NCBI GenBank assembly: GCA_900541025.1
Contig: UQIL01000004.1
Location: 1 to 64,000 of the forward strand
Length of the DNA stretch: 64,000 bases
Origin: an uncultured Collinsella sp.
GTDB taxonomy: Bacteria; Actinomycetota; Coriobacteriia; Coriobacteriales; Coriobacteriaceae
Direction of reading: 5' to 3'
The notes under the pieces are model-generated. The model was not told the origin of the DNA, made no database searches, and saw only the letters and a program-made list of their open reading frames with translations. Every line of letters begins with the position of its first letter. Position 1 is the first letter of the stretch. Made by a program: the position numbers and the translations under genes. Shown piece by piece: positions 24,613 through 35,584 of this stretch.

Positions 24613-25616
24613 TGTTGTCCGCTCGCGAGCTCGCGCGTGTCTTTTTCGCGGGCGAGTCGGACGAGGCTCGCATCGTTGCTGCCGATACGTTTGATGAGTG
24701 TGAGCACTTGGGTGCCGCATCGATTGCCATTGGCGTGTTCGACGGCGTTCACCGTGGACACCAGGAACTCATCGAAGCGCTTGTCCGTGATGCCCGTGCC
24801 CATGGCTGTAAGGCGGTCGTGGTTACCTTCGATCCCGACCCGGACGTTGTGGTGAGCCCTTCGCCCGCTCAAAAATTGATGACGACGGCCGACCGTCTGC
24901 ATGCCTTGGCTCAGACTGGGGTCGATACAGTGGTGGCCGTTCCCTTTACGCCTGAGGTTGCGGCACTCGACCATGTCGGTTTTCTCGCACTGCTGTCACG
25001 CGTAGTCGACATTCGCTCGATTCGCGTTGGCAGTGACTTTAGGCTGGGTCGTGGCGGTGCTTCTGGTGTTGCCGAGATGCGCTCCTGGGGTTCTGAGCAC
25101 GGCGTTGACGTGTATGGTCACGACCTGCTTTGCGAGGGCGGTGAGGCCATTTGCGCCACCCGCATTCGTCATGAGCTGGGACAGGGCCATGTGGAGCTTG
25201 CTGCTGAGTTACTCGGCCGTCCGTATATGGTGCGTGGCGGTGTTATTCGCGGCCGTCACGAGGGTTCTGGCATGGGCTTTCCCACGGCAAACTTGCAGGT
25301 TCCCGACGGCATTCAGGTGCCAGCCGATGGCGTGTATGAGGGTCTGGTGCTGGTCGATGACTCCGCGTGGCCCGCTGCCGTGAACGTCGGCCTGCCGCCA
25401 ACGTATGCTGACGATGCGGCATCTGCGCATCTCGAGGCTAATTTAATTGGTTATACGGGCGACCTGTACGGCGCTTCCGTTTCGCTGGCGTTTACGCGCT
25501 GGCTGCGTCCCTCGCGTGTGTTCGATTCGCTGGATGAGTTGATCGCGACCGTCGAGGGTAATATCGAAGATATTCGTCACAACTTGGGTGAGCAGGGGGT
25601 GAGCATTCGTGATTAG
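24609..25616 (+). CDS. ribF: Bifunctional riboflavin kinase/FAD synthetase
   Basis: 335 residues. The N-terminal nucleotidyltransferase domain has GVFDGVHRGHQEL; the C-terminal kinase domain has GSGMGFPTANL. Converts riboflavin to FMN and then FAD. It overlaps truB by 4 nt and dnaG by 8 nt, so it is embedded in the operon. Confidence 0.95.
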   Translation: MMLSARELARVFFAGESDEARIVAADTFDECEHLGAASIAIGVFDGVHRGHQELIEALVRDARAHGCKAVVVTFDPDPDVVVSPSPAQKLMTTADRLHALAQTGVDTVVAVPFTPEVAALDHVGFLALLSRVVDIRSIRVGSDFRLGRGGASGVAEMRSWGSEHGVDVYGHDLLCEGGEAICATRIRHELGQGHVELAAELLGRPYMVRGGVIRGRHEGSGMGFPTANLQVPDGIQVPADGVYEGLVLVDDSAWPAAVNVGLPPTYADDAASAHLEANLIGYTGDLYGASVSLAFTRWLRPSRVFDSLDELIATVEGNIEDIRHNLGEQGVSIRD

Positions 25617-27717
25617 CGATGAGGAAAAAGATCAGGTACGCGCTGCGTCCGACCTGGTTGCTATCGTGCAGGAAACGGTCGAGCTCAAGCCTCGCGGCCA
25701 TGAGTTTTGGGGATGCTGCCCCTTCCATGGCGAGAAGACACCGTCCTTCCACATTATCCCCGCCACGCAGGTGTGGCATTGCTTTGGCTGCGGCGAGGGT
25801 GGCGACGTCTTCACGTATATCATGAAGCGCGAGAACCTGAGCTTTCCCGAGTCAATCCGTTACTTGGCCGATCGCGCGGGTATTGAGCTGCATGACACCG
25901 GAGATCGCCGCGAGCGCGGCACCAAGCGTGCCCGCATCTACGATCTGTGCGCCGAGACGGCCCAGTTCTACCACACCATGCTTATGCGCGGTAAGGACGG
26001 CCGTCCGCGCGAGTATTTTGCCAGCCGCGGCATGGGCGGCGACGTCTGCCGCCGCTACTGCCTGGGCTTTGCGCCGGGCCGCAATGCGCTGGTGACGCAC
26101 CTGTCCCAGGCGGGTTTTACCCCGCAGGAGATGATCGATGCCAACGTTGCCGTGAGCCGCGGACGCGGGCAACTAGCCGACCGCTTTTACGACCGCGTGA
26201 TGTTTCCCATCTTTGACGAGCAAGGGCATAACATCGCCTTTGGCGGTCGCATCATGGGTGACGGCCAGCCTAAGTATCTCAACACCTCCGAGACGAGCGT
26301 GTTCCATAAAAAGCGAAACCTCTACGGTTTTAATTGGGCCAAGGAGTTTATCGTCGCGCAGGATACCGCCATCGTGGTGGAGGGCTATACCGACTGCATC
26401 GCCTGCTGGGAGGCGGGGATTAAAAACGTCGTCGCCACGTTGGGCACTGCGCTCACGGAGCATCACGTCAAGACGCTCACCCGCTTCGCCAAGCGCATCG
26501 TGTATATGTTCGACGGCGATGCCGCGGGCCAGAAGGCCGCGCGCCGTGCGATTCAGTTTATTGAGCAGGATTCGATGGATCTGCGCTGCGTGGTGCTGCC
26601 CGACGGTAACGATCCCATGGAGTTCATCACGGCGCATGGCGGCGAGGCACTGCAGGCGCGCATCGACGCTGCCGAGCCGCTTATGGACTTTGTTTACCGT
26701 TCGTTGCAGGAGTCGAGTGACATCACTACGCCAGGCGGTCGCGCCAAGGCGCTGGAAGATGCTCTGACGCTTATCTATCCGCTGCGCGATAGCTATATGA
26801 TTGACACGTACTTTATCCAGATTGCCGATCTGCTGGGTTTGGATTTGGAGACGGTGCGCGCGAGCTCGGGCCGCGTGTTTCGCGACGTCGCCAAGCGCGA
26901 AGATGCGGAACGCCGTCGCGAGCAAAACTATGAGCGCCAGAGGGCGCAGGCCGAACGCTTTGGAAATGCGGGCGGTCGGGCATCGGGTTCTCGTGATGCC
27001 GGTCGCGGTGCTTGGGCATCGGGCGCGACGCCGCCGGTGTCCGCGCCGGTCGAGGAAGAGCCGTACGACTATGTCCCGCTCGATGCCTACGGTGCCGCGC
27101 CCGTGGAGGTCGTCGACGATCTTCCGCCGATCGATGTGCCTGATGGTATGGGCGCTGTGCCTGTGCCTGATGGTTCGAACGCACCGGCTGCGGCGGTGCC
27201 GATGGTTCTTACCGATCTTGAGCGCAAGTCCTTGGCAGGGGAGCGCGAGCTGCTGACCATGCTCACGAGCTACCCCGACCTGTTCCGCACGTATGCCGAC
27301 CGCATCTGCTCCATCGAGTGGGTTGACCCACGTCACGAGTCCATCGCGTGGGCCGTTCTGGCAACGCCGCCGGGAACCGATCCTGCAGCCTGCATGGATG
27401 CGGCGCGCTCGGTGTGTCCCGAGGCGGCAACGCTTGTGAGTGTCGGGCGCATCTCGGCGACGAGCAAGCACCCCACCGAGACGAACATCGTGTTTATGCT
27501 CGATACGCTCGAGCTCTACACCATCAAACGCCGCATGCGTGCCGCACAGGCCAAGCTGCGCCAGGACCGTTCGCTCGATGATGAGGCCCGTCGCGCGCTG
27601 ACCGTTCAGGCCGCGCAAGATTCGCAGCGTCAACGCGAACTGCAAAAGTCGATCGGCGGTGTGGCGGACCCGTTCCGTTTGATCGGCCCGGAGGCCGCAG
27701 GCACCGAACAAGCCTAG
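25609..27717 (+). CDS. dnaG: DNA primase
   Basis: 702 residues, somewhat longer than the 600-650 typical because of a Pro/Ala-rich linker at about 440-530. The CHC2 zinc finger (CCPFHGEKTPSFHI to CFGCGEGGD) is at 39-70 and the TOPRIM core has VVEGYTDCIA and MFDGDAAGQKA. The C-terminal domain would bind DnaB helicase. GTG start overlaps ribF by 8 nt. Together with rpoD it forms the classical primase-sigma pair. Confidence 0.95.
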   Translation: MISDEEKDQVRAASDLVAIVQETVELKPRGHEFWGCCPFHGEKTPSFHIIPATQVWHCFGCGEGGDVFTYIMKRENLSFPESIRYLADRAGIELHDTGDRRERGTKRARIYDLCAETAQFYHTMLMRGKDGRPREYFASRGMGGDVCRRYCLGFAPGRNALVTHLSQAGFTPQEMIDANVAVSRGRGQLADRFYDRVMFPIFDEQGHNIAFGGRIMGDGQPKYLNTSETSVFHKKRNLYGFNWAKEFIVAQDTAIVVEGYTDCIACWEAGIKNVVATLGTALTEHHVKTLTRFAKRIVYMFDGDAAGQKAARRAIQFIEQDSMDLRCVVLPDGNDPMEFITAHGGEALQARIDAAEPLMDFVYRSLQESSDITTPGGRAKALEDALTLIYPLRDSYMIDTYFIQIADLLGLDLETVRASSGRVFRDVAKREDAERRREQNYERQRAQAERFGNAGGRASGSRDAGRGAWASGATPPVSAPVEEEPYDYVPLDAYGAAPVEVVDDLPPIDVPDGMGAVPVPDGSNAPAAAVPMVLTDLERKSLAGERELLTMLTSYPDLFRTYADRICSIEWVDPRHESIAWAVLATPPGTDPAACMDAARSVCPEAATLVSVGRISATSKHPTETNIVFMLDTLELYTIKRRMRAAQAKLRQDRSLDDEARRALTVQAAQDSQRQRELQKSIGGVADPFRLIGPEAAGTEQA

Positions 27718-27827
27718 ATGTTGTGGTCAACCAGCGTATTCTCGCCTATATCCAGTCCTCTTTTTGGGTATAGACGTCAATGTGTGTGCTAAAGTATTGA
27801 GTCCTGTGGACTATGAAGGGAGAATCT

Positions 27828-29183
<1,356 letters not shown>

Positions 29184-29194
29184 TCAAGCAAGAG

Positions 29195-29228
29195 GCGCCC
29201 TCAAGCACATCCGCTTGGGGGCGCTTTC
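29195..29228 (+). terminator. Intrinsic terminator after rpoD
   Basis: A 12-bp stem with one wobble (29195-29206 with 29213-29224), loop ACATCC, short T-run, 11 nt after the rpoD stop. Confidence 0.7.
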
Positions 29229-29235
29229 ATGTAGA

Positions 29236-29283
29236 CATTGGGGACGTTCTTGAATGACTGGTCGTTTAAGAACGTCCCCAATG
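29236..29283. repeat. REP-like palindrome
   Basis: A perfect 16-bp inverted repeat (29236-29251 with 29268-29283; core GGGGACGTTCTT). The intervening 16 nt can extend the stem by about 6 pairs with wobbles. No gene overlaps it. Its GGGGAC start resembles repetitive extragenic palindromes. Confidence 0.55.
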
Positions 29284-29371
29284 ACTGGGTCGGAAAATTT
29301 CTTAAAAAAGTTCTTGCCCTGAGCTGATTCGTCCGTATAATAAACTTCGTTGCTTGAGAGCACGCACCTAT

Positions 29372-29446
29372 TCCTCGGTAGCTCAATGGTAGAGCACGCG
29401 GCTGTTAACCGCGCTGTTGTAGGTTCGAGTCCTACCCGGGGAGCCA
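29372..29446 (+). tRNA. tRNA-Asn (GTT)
   Basis: A complete cloverleaf: acceptor TCCTCGG/CCGGGGA (with wobble), D-arm GCTC...GAGC, anticodon stem CGCGG/CCGCG with loop CTGTTAA (anticodon GTT at 29404-29406), T-arm GTAGG-TTCGAGT-CCTAC, discriminator G and encoded CCA. Confidence 0.97.
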
Positions 29447-29452
29447 GGTTGT

Positions 29453-29482
29453 AAAACCCGTCGCGTATGCGGCGGGTTTTTT
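29453..29482 (+). terminator. Terminator after tRNA-Asn
   Basis: Stem AACCCGTCGC/GCGGCGGGTT with GTAT loop and a run of six T. The 159 nt from here to the next start codon show no gene; a TAGAAT at about 29580 may be the -10 for the following operon. Confidence 0.85.
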
Positions 29483-29641
29483 CATGCCGCGATCGCCGTT
29501 CGCGAACGTTACCGTATCAACATTTCGTGTCGAGGATGTAATCCCGAGGCCCGCCACCTCAACATGGCGCGGTCGTTGTAGAATATTGTAATGATTGCTC
29601 CCACGACATGGTGCCGCGAGCACCAAGAAAAGGAGATTCTT

Positions 29642-29998
29642 GTGTCTGAGACCATTAACGGCAGCCTGAGCGTCTCGAACGACGTTATTGCCGATATTGC
29701 CGGTTATGCCGCGATGACGTGCTATGGCGTTGTCGGTATGGCTGAGCAGCTCCAGGGCGCCGAGAGCGTGCGCCTGCTTGCCGGTCAGCGCCTCCGCAAG
29801 GGCGTGCTTGTCTCCGCCGACGAGAACGGCCTTACGGTCGATCTTCACGTCGTGCTCGAGAACGGCGTCAACATGAAGTCCGTCTGCCACAATCTTTCGA
29901 GCTCCGTTGCCTTCACCCTGCAGGAGATCGCCCAGATCGATCCCGCCAGCCTTAAGATCGGCATCCATATCGACGCGCTCAAGAGCCGTCTGAACTAG
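29642..29998 (+). CDS. Asp23/Gls24 family envelope stress protein
   Basis: 118 residues of the Asp23 (DUF322) fold: GSLSVSNDVIADIAGYAA near the start and a VDLHVVLENGVNMKSV strand. In Firmicutes such proteins are membrane-associated stress or cell-envelope factors; the exact role here is unknown. GTG start with AAAAGGAG 6 nt upstream. It heads the run with fakA and recG, a common partnership. Confidence 0.88.
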   Translation: MSETINGSLSVSNDVIADIAGYAAMTCYGVVGMAEQLQGAESVRLLAGQRLRKGVLVSADENGLTVDLHVVLENGVNMKSVCHNLSSSVAFTLQEIAQIDPASLKIGIHIDALKSRLN

Positions 29999-30025
29999 CA
30001 TCCGAAAACGGAGATTCAAATACCC

Positions 30026-31687
30026 ATGATTGCAAAGACCATTCGCACCTGTTTTCCGATCGCTGCGGCTGCCGTTTCCGACAAGGCCGAGGAGATCAAC
30101 AAGCTCAACGTCTTCCCCGTACCCGACGGCGACACTGGTACCAACATGTCGCTCACGCTCGCCTCGGTGACCAAGGAGCTCTCCGCCCTTCCTGCCGACG
30201 CCGACATGGAAGCCATCGCCGGCGCCATCACCCACGGCTCCCTCATGGGCGCTCGCGGTAACTCCGGCGTTATTACCTCGCAGATTCTTCGCGGCGTGGC
30301 CGAGGGCCTTGTCTCTGCCGACGAGCCTATCACGTCCGCCAACATTGCCTTCGCCTTCCGTCGTGCCGTCAAGGTTGCCTTCCAGGCTGTCCGCAAGCCC
30401 ATCGAGGGCACGATCCTCACGGTCCTGCGCGATGTCTCGACCAAGGCCGATGAGTGCGAGAAGAAGAAGTTCTCGGCCGAGGATGCGCTTGATGCTATCG
30501 TCGTCGAGGCGTACCAGTCCGTCGCCCGCACGCCCGACTTGCTGCCCGTCCTCAAAGAGAACGGCGTGGTCGACTCAGGCGCCTTCGGCTTTGCCATCTT
30601 CCTGGAGAACTTTGTTGCCGCCGCGCTTGGTCGCAGCACCGTTGTCGAGGATTTCTCCGCTACGTTTGACTCCGCCGGCTCTGCCCGCGATGCCGCTCTT
30701 GGCCGTGTTGAGATCGAGGCTAACGATGACTGGGAGGGCTCGGAGTTCCGCTACTGCAACGAGTTCCTCTTTAAGGCTGACGCCCCGTTTGACGAGGACG
30801 AGTGCCTTAAGTTCCTAGGCTCCATGGGCGACTGTGAGCTGCTCGTGGGCGCCTATCCCGACTACAAGATCCATGTGCACTCCAACACCCCCAACCTGGT
30901 GCTCGAGCACATGCTGCAGCTCGGTCAGATCTATGAGGTCTTTATCCACAACATGGAGATGGAGGCCCACGACCGTACCGCCAAGATCCACGAGGATCAG
31001 GAAAAGGCCGCCGAGCCCGCCAAGGCGCTGGGCTTTGTCGCCGTTGCCGCCGGTTCCGGCGAGGCCGACATCCTCAAGTCCCTCGGCGTCGACGTGATCG
31101 TGTCCGGTGGCCAGACTATGAATCCCTCGACCGCCGACCTGCTGGGCGCGGTGGACCAGGTCAACGCGACCTCGGTCATCATCCTGCCCAACAACGGCAA
31201 CATCCGCATGGCCGCTGAGGCTGCTGCTTCAGCCTGCACCGACAAGAAGGTCGCCGTCGTTCCCACCAAGACCGTCCCGCAGGCCTTCTCCGCGCTGTTC
31301 GCGGTCCTGCCCGATTCCGAGCTCGAGGATGCCGTCGCCGCCATGGTCGACGCCATCAGCGAGGTCCGCGATGGCGAGGTCACCCGCGCCGTGCGCGACT
31401 CCAGTGCCTCTGACGGTTCTCCGATTCACTCCGGTGACGTCATGGGTATCATCGCCGGCTCCATCGACGTGGTCGGTTCCGACGTGAAGCAGGTCACGCT
31501 CGACTGCATCAACCGCATGCAGGAGGAAGAGGAGGGCGACGCGCTGACGATTCTGGCCGGCGAGGAGCTGTCCGATGAGGCCTTCCAGGAGATCGTCGAC
31601 GCTATCGAGGAGGCTCAGCCCGATCTGGAGATTGACGCCCATCGTGGCGAGCAGCCGCTCTATCCCGTGATCTTCTCGATCGAGTAG
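30026..31687 (+). CDS. fakA: DAK2-domain fatty acid kinase (FakA/YloV)
   Basis: 553 residues. The N-terminal DAK2 nucleotide-binding domain has FPVPDGDTGTNM and HGSLMGARGNSGVI; the rest is the YloV middle and C-terminal domain. With a FakB lipid carrier (not in this window) it phosphorylates exogenous fatty acids to acyl-phosphate, which can feed the PlsX/PlsY pathway; plsX is encoded 5 kb downstream. The GGAG is about 12 nt from the ATG, rather far. Confidence 0.87.
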   Translation: MIAKTIRTCFPIAAAAVSDKAEEINKLNVFPVPDGDTGTNMSLTLASVTKELSALPADADMEAIAGAITHGSLMGARGNSGVITSQILRGVAEGLVSADEPITSANIAFAFRRAVKVAFQAVRKPIEGTILTVLRDVSTKADECEKKKFSAEDALDAIVVEAYQSVARTPDLLPVLKENGVVDSGAFGFAIFLENFVAAALGRSTVVEDFSATFDSAGSARDAALGRVEIEANDDWEGSEFRYCNEFLFKADAPFDEDECLKFLGSMGDCELLVGAYPDYKIHVHSNTPNLVLEHMLQLGQIYEVFIHNMEMEAHDRTAKIHEDQEKAAEPAKALGFVAVAAGSGEADILKSLGVDVIVSGGQTMNPSTADLLGAVDQVNATSVIILPNNGNIRMAAEAAASACTDKKVAVVPTKTVPQAFSALFAVLPDSELEDAVAAMVDAISEVRDGEVTRAVRDSSASDGSPIHSGDVMGIIAGSIDVVGSDVKQVTLDCINRMQEEEEGDALTILAGEELSDEAFQEIVDAIEEAQPDLEIDAHRGEQPLYPVIFSIE

Positions 31688-31697
31688 GCAACTGCCC

Positions 31698-33875
31698 ATG
31701 TCCGAGCTGTGCTCCGTGCCGCGCGTCTCGGAGCGCTTTGCCCAGAGCAATGCGCTCGACGAGGATATCGCGCGACTCAAATATGTTTCGGGTAAACGTG
31801 AGGAGGCCCTTCGCCGTCTGGGAATTCGGACGGTGGGGGACCTCCTTCTCCATATCCCTCATCGATACCTGGACTTTACCCGTTCTTGGTCTATCGAGAT
31901 GGCGCCCATCGGTACTGTGTGCACCATCATCGCCACGGTCGACCGTATCGTCCAAAAACAGCCGCGTCCGCGCATGCAGGTGACCGAGGTCTCACTCGTT
32001 GACGAGACGGGCGCGCTGCAGGTCGCCTTTTTCCGCCAGCCCTGGATTGCCCAGCAGCTTAAGCAGGGCGACCGCCTGGCCGTGATGGGCAAGGTCGAGT
32101 TTGCCTACGGCTTTAAGCAGATGGCCTCGCCGCATTTTGAAAAGCTTGAGGACGGTCGTGCTGCGGGTACCATTTTGCCGGTCCACTACGTAAGTGACGG
32201 CGTGAGCCAGGCATGGATGCGTCGCATCGTGAGCGGTGCGCTCGAGGTCGTCGGCAATCCCTTTGATCCCATTCCCGCACGCTTGCGCGTCAAGCGGCGC
32301 CTGATGAGTAATGCCCGCGCGCTTCGATCGATCCACTTTCCATCGAGTATGGCTGAGCGGGATATCGCGCGACGTCGCCTTGCTTATGAGGAGTGCCTTT
32401 ACCTTCAGCTGGCGCTGCGCCTGCGCAACGATGGCGGCCTAGTCGATGTGGTGCCCTATGCCCACACCGCGGGCGAGCACCTGGCCGCGCTCAAGCAAGC
32501 CCTGCCGTTTTCGCTGAGCGACGAGCAGGAGGCCGCGTTCCAAGATATCCTGCGCGATATGTGCGATGGCGGGCGTGTGATGAACCGCCTGCTGCTGGGC
32601 GATGTCGGTACCGGTAAGACCGCCGTTGCCGCCTGCGCGCTGGCTGTGGCTGCCGATAGCGGTACGCAGGCCTGCGTTATGGCGCCCACGGGCGTTCTGG
32701 CGCGCCAATATGCCGATAAGACCGGCCCTCTGCTCTCGCAGGCCGGCATGTCCTGGGCGCTTCTGACGGGTGCCACGCCGGCGGCAGAGCGCGAGCGCAT
32801 CCATGCCCAGCTGGAATCGGGCGAGCTTGATGTGCTCTTTGGAACCCACGCGGTCCTTTCGGATGACGTTGCGTTCAAGCATCTGTCGCTTGTCGTCATC
32901 GACGAGCAGCACCGGTTTGGCGTCGGCCAGCGCAACGCCCTGCGCGCGAAGGGACCCGGTGCCGATCTGCTCGTTATGACGGCAACGCCCATCCCGCGTA
33001 CGCTGGCGCTTTCGGTCTACGGCGATCTGGATACGAGCATCATCCGTCATCGGCCCGTCCCCGGCGCTGGCGTGTCGACACGCGTGTTCACCGATTCGAG
33101 CCGTGACCTCGCCTATGGCGCCATCCGCGAGGCGCATGCAAAGGGTCAGCAGGCCTACGTGATTTGCCCGCTCGTGGAGCCGAGTGACTCGGCCGATGAG
33201 CTGGAAGACGTGCCCGGTATCGCCCGCGACGACGAGGGCCGCGTGACGGTCCCTGTGCCGCTGCACGATACGGCGACCGAGCTCGATCGCCTGCGTCTGG
33301 CGTTGCCGGGTCTTGCCATCGAGCGCCTTCACGGCCGCATGCCGGCGGGGGAGAAGGATCGCGTGATCGACGCCTTTAAACGTGGCGAGATCGATGTGCT
33401 CGTCTCGACTACGGTGGTCGAGGTGGGCGTCGACGTGCCTAACGCCACCGTCATGGTCATCGAGAACGGCGAGCGCTTTGGTTTGGCTGCCCTGCACCAG
33501 CTGCGCGGTCGCGTGGGCCGCGGCAGTGTGTCGGGCACGTGCCTGGTCATGACGCACTCCAAGGGCAACGGCGGCGCGTCGGCGGCGCAAGACCGTCTCC
33601 AGTCGCTCGAAAAAACTTCGGATGGTTTTACGCTTGCCCAGATGGACCTGCGTCTGCGTCACGAGGGAGAAATCCTGGGTTATCGCCAGCATGGTGGTGT
33701 GACCCTGCGCTTCGTCGACCTGGATGCCGACGAGGAGCTGATCGAGTGGGCCCATTTGGACGCGGTCGAGCTCTTGCGGTATGCTTGCACTCTTGACTCC
33801 GTGGCGACTCGCCCCCTGCGCGATGCGGTTGCCATGCGATATCGACACATTTTTAAGGAGGTCAGCGGAGGATGA
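31698..33875 (+). CDS. recG: ATP-dependent DNA helicase RecG
   Basis: 725 residues. An N-terminal OB-fold wedge domain (about 60-160) binds branched DNA; the helicase core has Walker A GDVGTGKTA, motif II DEQHRFGVGQR, motif III TATPIPRTLAL and motif VI QLRGRVGRG. Remodels stalled replication forks and recombination intermediates. The stop overlaps the rsmD start (ATGA). Confidence 0.95.
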   Translation: MSELCSVPRVSERFAQSNALDEDIARLKYVSGKREEALRRLGIRTVGDLLLHIPHRYLDFTRSWSIEMAPIGTVCTIIATVDRIVQKQPRPRMQVTEVSLVDETGALQVAFFRQPWIAQQLKQGDRLAVMGKVEFAYGFKQMASPHFEKLEDGRAAGTILPVHYVSDGVSQAWMRRIVSGALEVVGNPFDPIPARLRVKRRLMSNARALRSIHFPSSMAERDIARRRLAYEECLYLQLALRLRNDGGLVDVVPYAHTAGEHLAALKQALPFSLSDEQEAAFQDILRDMCDGGRVMNRLLLGDVGTGKTAVAACALAVAADSGTQACVMAPTGVLARQYADKTGPLLSQAGMSWALLTGATPAAERERIHAQLESGELDVLFGTHAVLSDDVAFKHLSLVVIDEQHRFGVGQRNALRAKGPGADLLVMTATPIPRTLALSVYGDLDTSIIRHRPVPGAGVSTRVFTDSSRDLAYGAIREAHAKGQQAYVICPLVEPSDSADELEDVPGIARDDEGRVTVPVPLHDTATELDRLRLALPGLAIERLHGRMPAGEKDRVIDAFKRGEIDVLVSTTVVEVGVDVPNATVMVIENGERFGLAALHQLRGRVGRGSVSGTCLVMTHSKGNGGASAAQDRLQSLEKTSDGFTLAQMDLRLRHEGEILGYRQHGGVTLRFVDLDADEELIEWAHLDAVELLRYACTLDSVATRPLRDAVAMRYRHIFKEVSGG

Positions 33876-34528
33876 GAATCATCGGCGGCGAATGGCGCGG
33901 TCGTAAGATCGAGGAGCCCCGTGGTCGCGATGTTACCCGCCCCACGACTGATCGCGTACGTGAGGCGTGCGCATCTACGGTCATGTCGGCATTCGACTTC
34001 GATTTGGACGAGGTTCGTGTGCTGGACGCCTTTGGCGGCTCCGGCGCTCTGGGAATCGAGATGCTCTCTCGTGGGGCCTGCTCGCTCACGACTTTTGAGA
34101 TCGATCGCAACGCCGCGCGGCTCATTACCAAGAATATCGAGTCGCTCTGCCGTGACCGTGCGCGCTGGGCTGTGGTGACGGGTGACGTGCTGGCGAGCGC
34201 CTCGCGCGGCCGCGTGCCGGGCGGCCCCTTTGATCTGGTCCTGCTCGACCCGCCCTATGCTTTTGGTGCCGAGCCGGTCGAGGAACTGCTGCAGAACCTG
34301 GCTCAGCAGGGTCTGCTTGCACCTGGCGCTTATGCCCTGTTTGAGCATGCCGCCGCCGATGCGGGCGCGCATCCGGCAGACTTTGAGACTGTACGTGAGA
34401 AGCGCTACGGCATTACCTCGGTCGACCTGCTTCGTTGGGTCGGCGATGACGATGGTGAGGGCGATGGCGCCGGCACCGATGCTGACAACAACGATGCCAC
34501 GACGTTTCAGGAGGATGCTCATGAGTGA
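33872..34528 (+). CDS. rsmD: 16S rRNA (guanine966-N2)-methyltransferase RsmD
   Basis: 218 residues. N-terminus MRIIGGEWRGRKI, SAM-binding LDAFGGSGALGIE and catalytic LLDPPYA are diagnostic. The last 25 residues are an Asp/Glu-rich tail not needed for the fold. It overlaps recG by 4 nt and coaD by 8 nt. Confidence 0.93.
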   Translation: MRIIGGEWRGRKIEEPRGRDVTRPTTDRVREACASTVMSAFDFDLDEVRVLDAFGGSGALGIEMLSRGACSLTTFEIDRNAARLITKNIESLCRDRARWAVVTGDVLASASRGRVPGGPFDLVLLDPPYAFGAEPVEELLQNLAQQGLLAPGAYALFEHAAADAGAHPADFETVREKRYGITSVDLLRWVGDDDGEGDGAGTDADNNDATTFQEDAHE

Positions 34529-35018
34529 CACCATCAATCGCGTGATCGTCCCGGGCACCTTCGATCCCATCACGTTTGGCCATATCGATGTGATCCGCCG
34601 CGCCCGCCGCATCTTTCCCAGCGTGATCGTCGCTGTTGCCGAGTCGCAGGGTAAAAACGGTGTGGGCACCACGTTTACGCTCGATGAGCGCGTGGCGCTG
34701 GCCCGCGAGGCGCTCGGTGATATCGACGGCGTTGAGGTCCTGCCCTTTACCGGCCTCTTGGTCGACTTCGCTCGTGAGCAGGGGGCGGGGGCCGTGGTCA
34801 AGGGCCTGCGCGCCATGACCGACTTTGAGTACGAGCTGCAGCAGGCCGACCTTAACTATCGCCTGGATAGCGAGCTGGAGTCCATCTTTGTCATGAGTGC
34901 ACCGCAATACGGCTATATCTCGAGCTCGGTCGTTCGCCAGATCGCCTCGCTCGGCAGTGACGTATCGACGTTTGTCCCGTCCAACGTGGTCGAAGCGCTC
35001 AAACATCGCTTTTCGTGA
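34521..35018 (+). CDS. coaD: Phosphopantetheine adenylyltransferase
   Basis: 165 residues, the usual length. PGTFDPITFGHIDVI holds the T/HxGH nucleotidyltransferase motif; YISSSVVRQIASLG is the C-terminal signature. Makes dephospho-CoA, supplying the prosthetic group for ACP encoded downstream. ATG 34521 follows AGGAGGATGCTC; the longer open frame lies inside rsmD. Confidence 0.96.
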   Translation: MSDTINRVIVPGTFDPITFGHIDVIRRARRIFPSVIVAVAESQGKNGVGTTFTLDERVALAREALGDIDGVEVLPFTGLLVDFAREQGAGAVVKGLRAMTDFEYELQQADLNYRLDSELESIFVMSAPQYGYISSSVVRQIASLGSDVSTFVPSNVVEALKHRFS

Positions 35019-35042
35019 CGTTTCTTATTGCCTGGTGGCATG

Positions 35043-35051
35043 TGGTAAACT
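35043..35051 (+). promoter_or_regulatory. Possible extended -10 promoter
   Basis: TGGTAAACT (TGn plus TAAACT) lies 36 nt before the SepIVA-like gene; there is no clear -35. Confidence 0.35.
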
Positions 35052-35086
35052 AGCACGATGATATGTTACCTATGAAAGGAGACCGG

Positions 35087-35584
35087 ATGCCGGGCGAGAA
35101 TTTTCCTGGCGATAGGATCGTCAGCTTGGTCGATGAGCTCGAAGGGCTGATCGAGGAAGCCAAGCCGCCTTTCGGCAAGAACGCTCAGTTCAAGGTCATC
35201 GACGCCGACGTGTTCTTCAACATCCTCGACGAGATCCGCATGAGCTATCCCGAGGAGTGGCAGAAGTCCCGCCGTATCCTTAAGGAGCGCGAGGAGCTTA
35301 TGGCTTCCGCCGCCGCTCAGGCCGATTCCATCATCGCCGACGCTCAGCAGCAGGCCCTCACCATTGCCGGTGAGCAGGAGATCGTCCGCCTTGCGCAGCA
35401 GCAGGCCGACGACATCCGCGATCGTGCCCAGCAGTACGAGCGCGAGACGCGTTATGCTGCCGAGGACTACGCAGAGCAGGTCTTTACGCACCTGGAGGAG
35501 AACCTCAAGAGCCTGACCGGCACCGTTACCCGTTGCCGTCAGCAGCTCAACGAGGGTGCTGCCCAGCAGAATGGTCAGTGGTAA
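35087..35584 (+). CDS. SepIVA/DivIVA-like coiled-coil protein
   Basis: 165 residues, nearly all helical and rich in Ala, Gln and Glu (coiled coil about 55-150). The N-terminal RIVSLVDELEGLIEEAKPP and DADVFFNILDEIRMSYPEE segments resemble mycobacterial SepIVA (Rv2927c), a septation factor encoded next to a DUF177 gene and near rnc. The same order here supports the assignment. It could otherwise be annotated as an ATP-synthase b-like helical protein. ATG 35087 has AAAGGAGACCGG upstream; the stop overlaps the next ATG by one base (TAATG). Confidence 0.7.
   Translation: MPGENFPGDRIVSLVDELEGLIEEAKPPFGKNAQFKVIDADVFFNILDEIRMSYPEEWQKSRRILKEREELMASAAAQADSIIADAQQQALTIAGEQEIVRLAQQQADDIRDRAQQYERETRYAAEDYAEQVFTHLEENLKSLTGTVTRCRQQLNEGAAQQNGQW

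Noticed and set aside
27813..27827. ATG 27813 as the rpoD start
   Set aside because: No ribosome-binding site upstream, whereas GTG 27828 has GAAGGGAG at good spacing.
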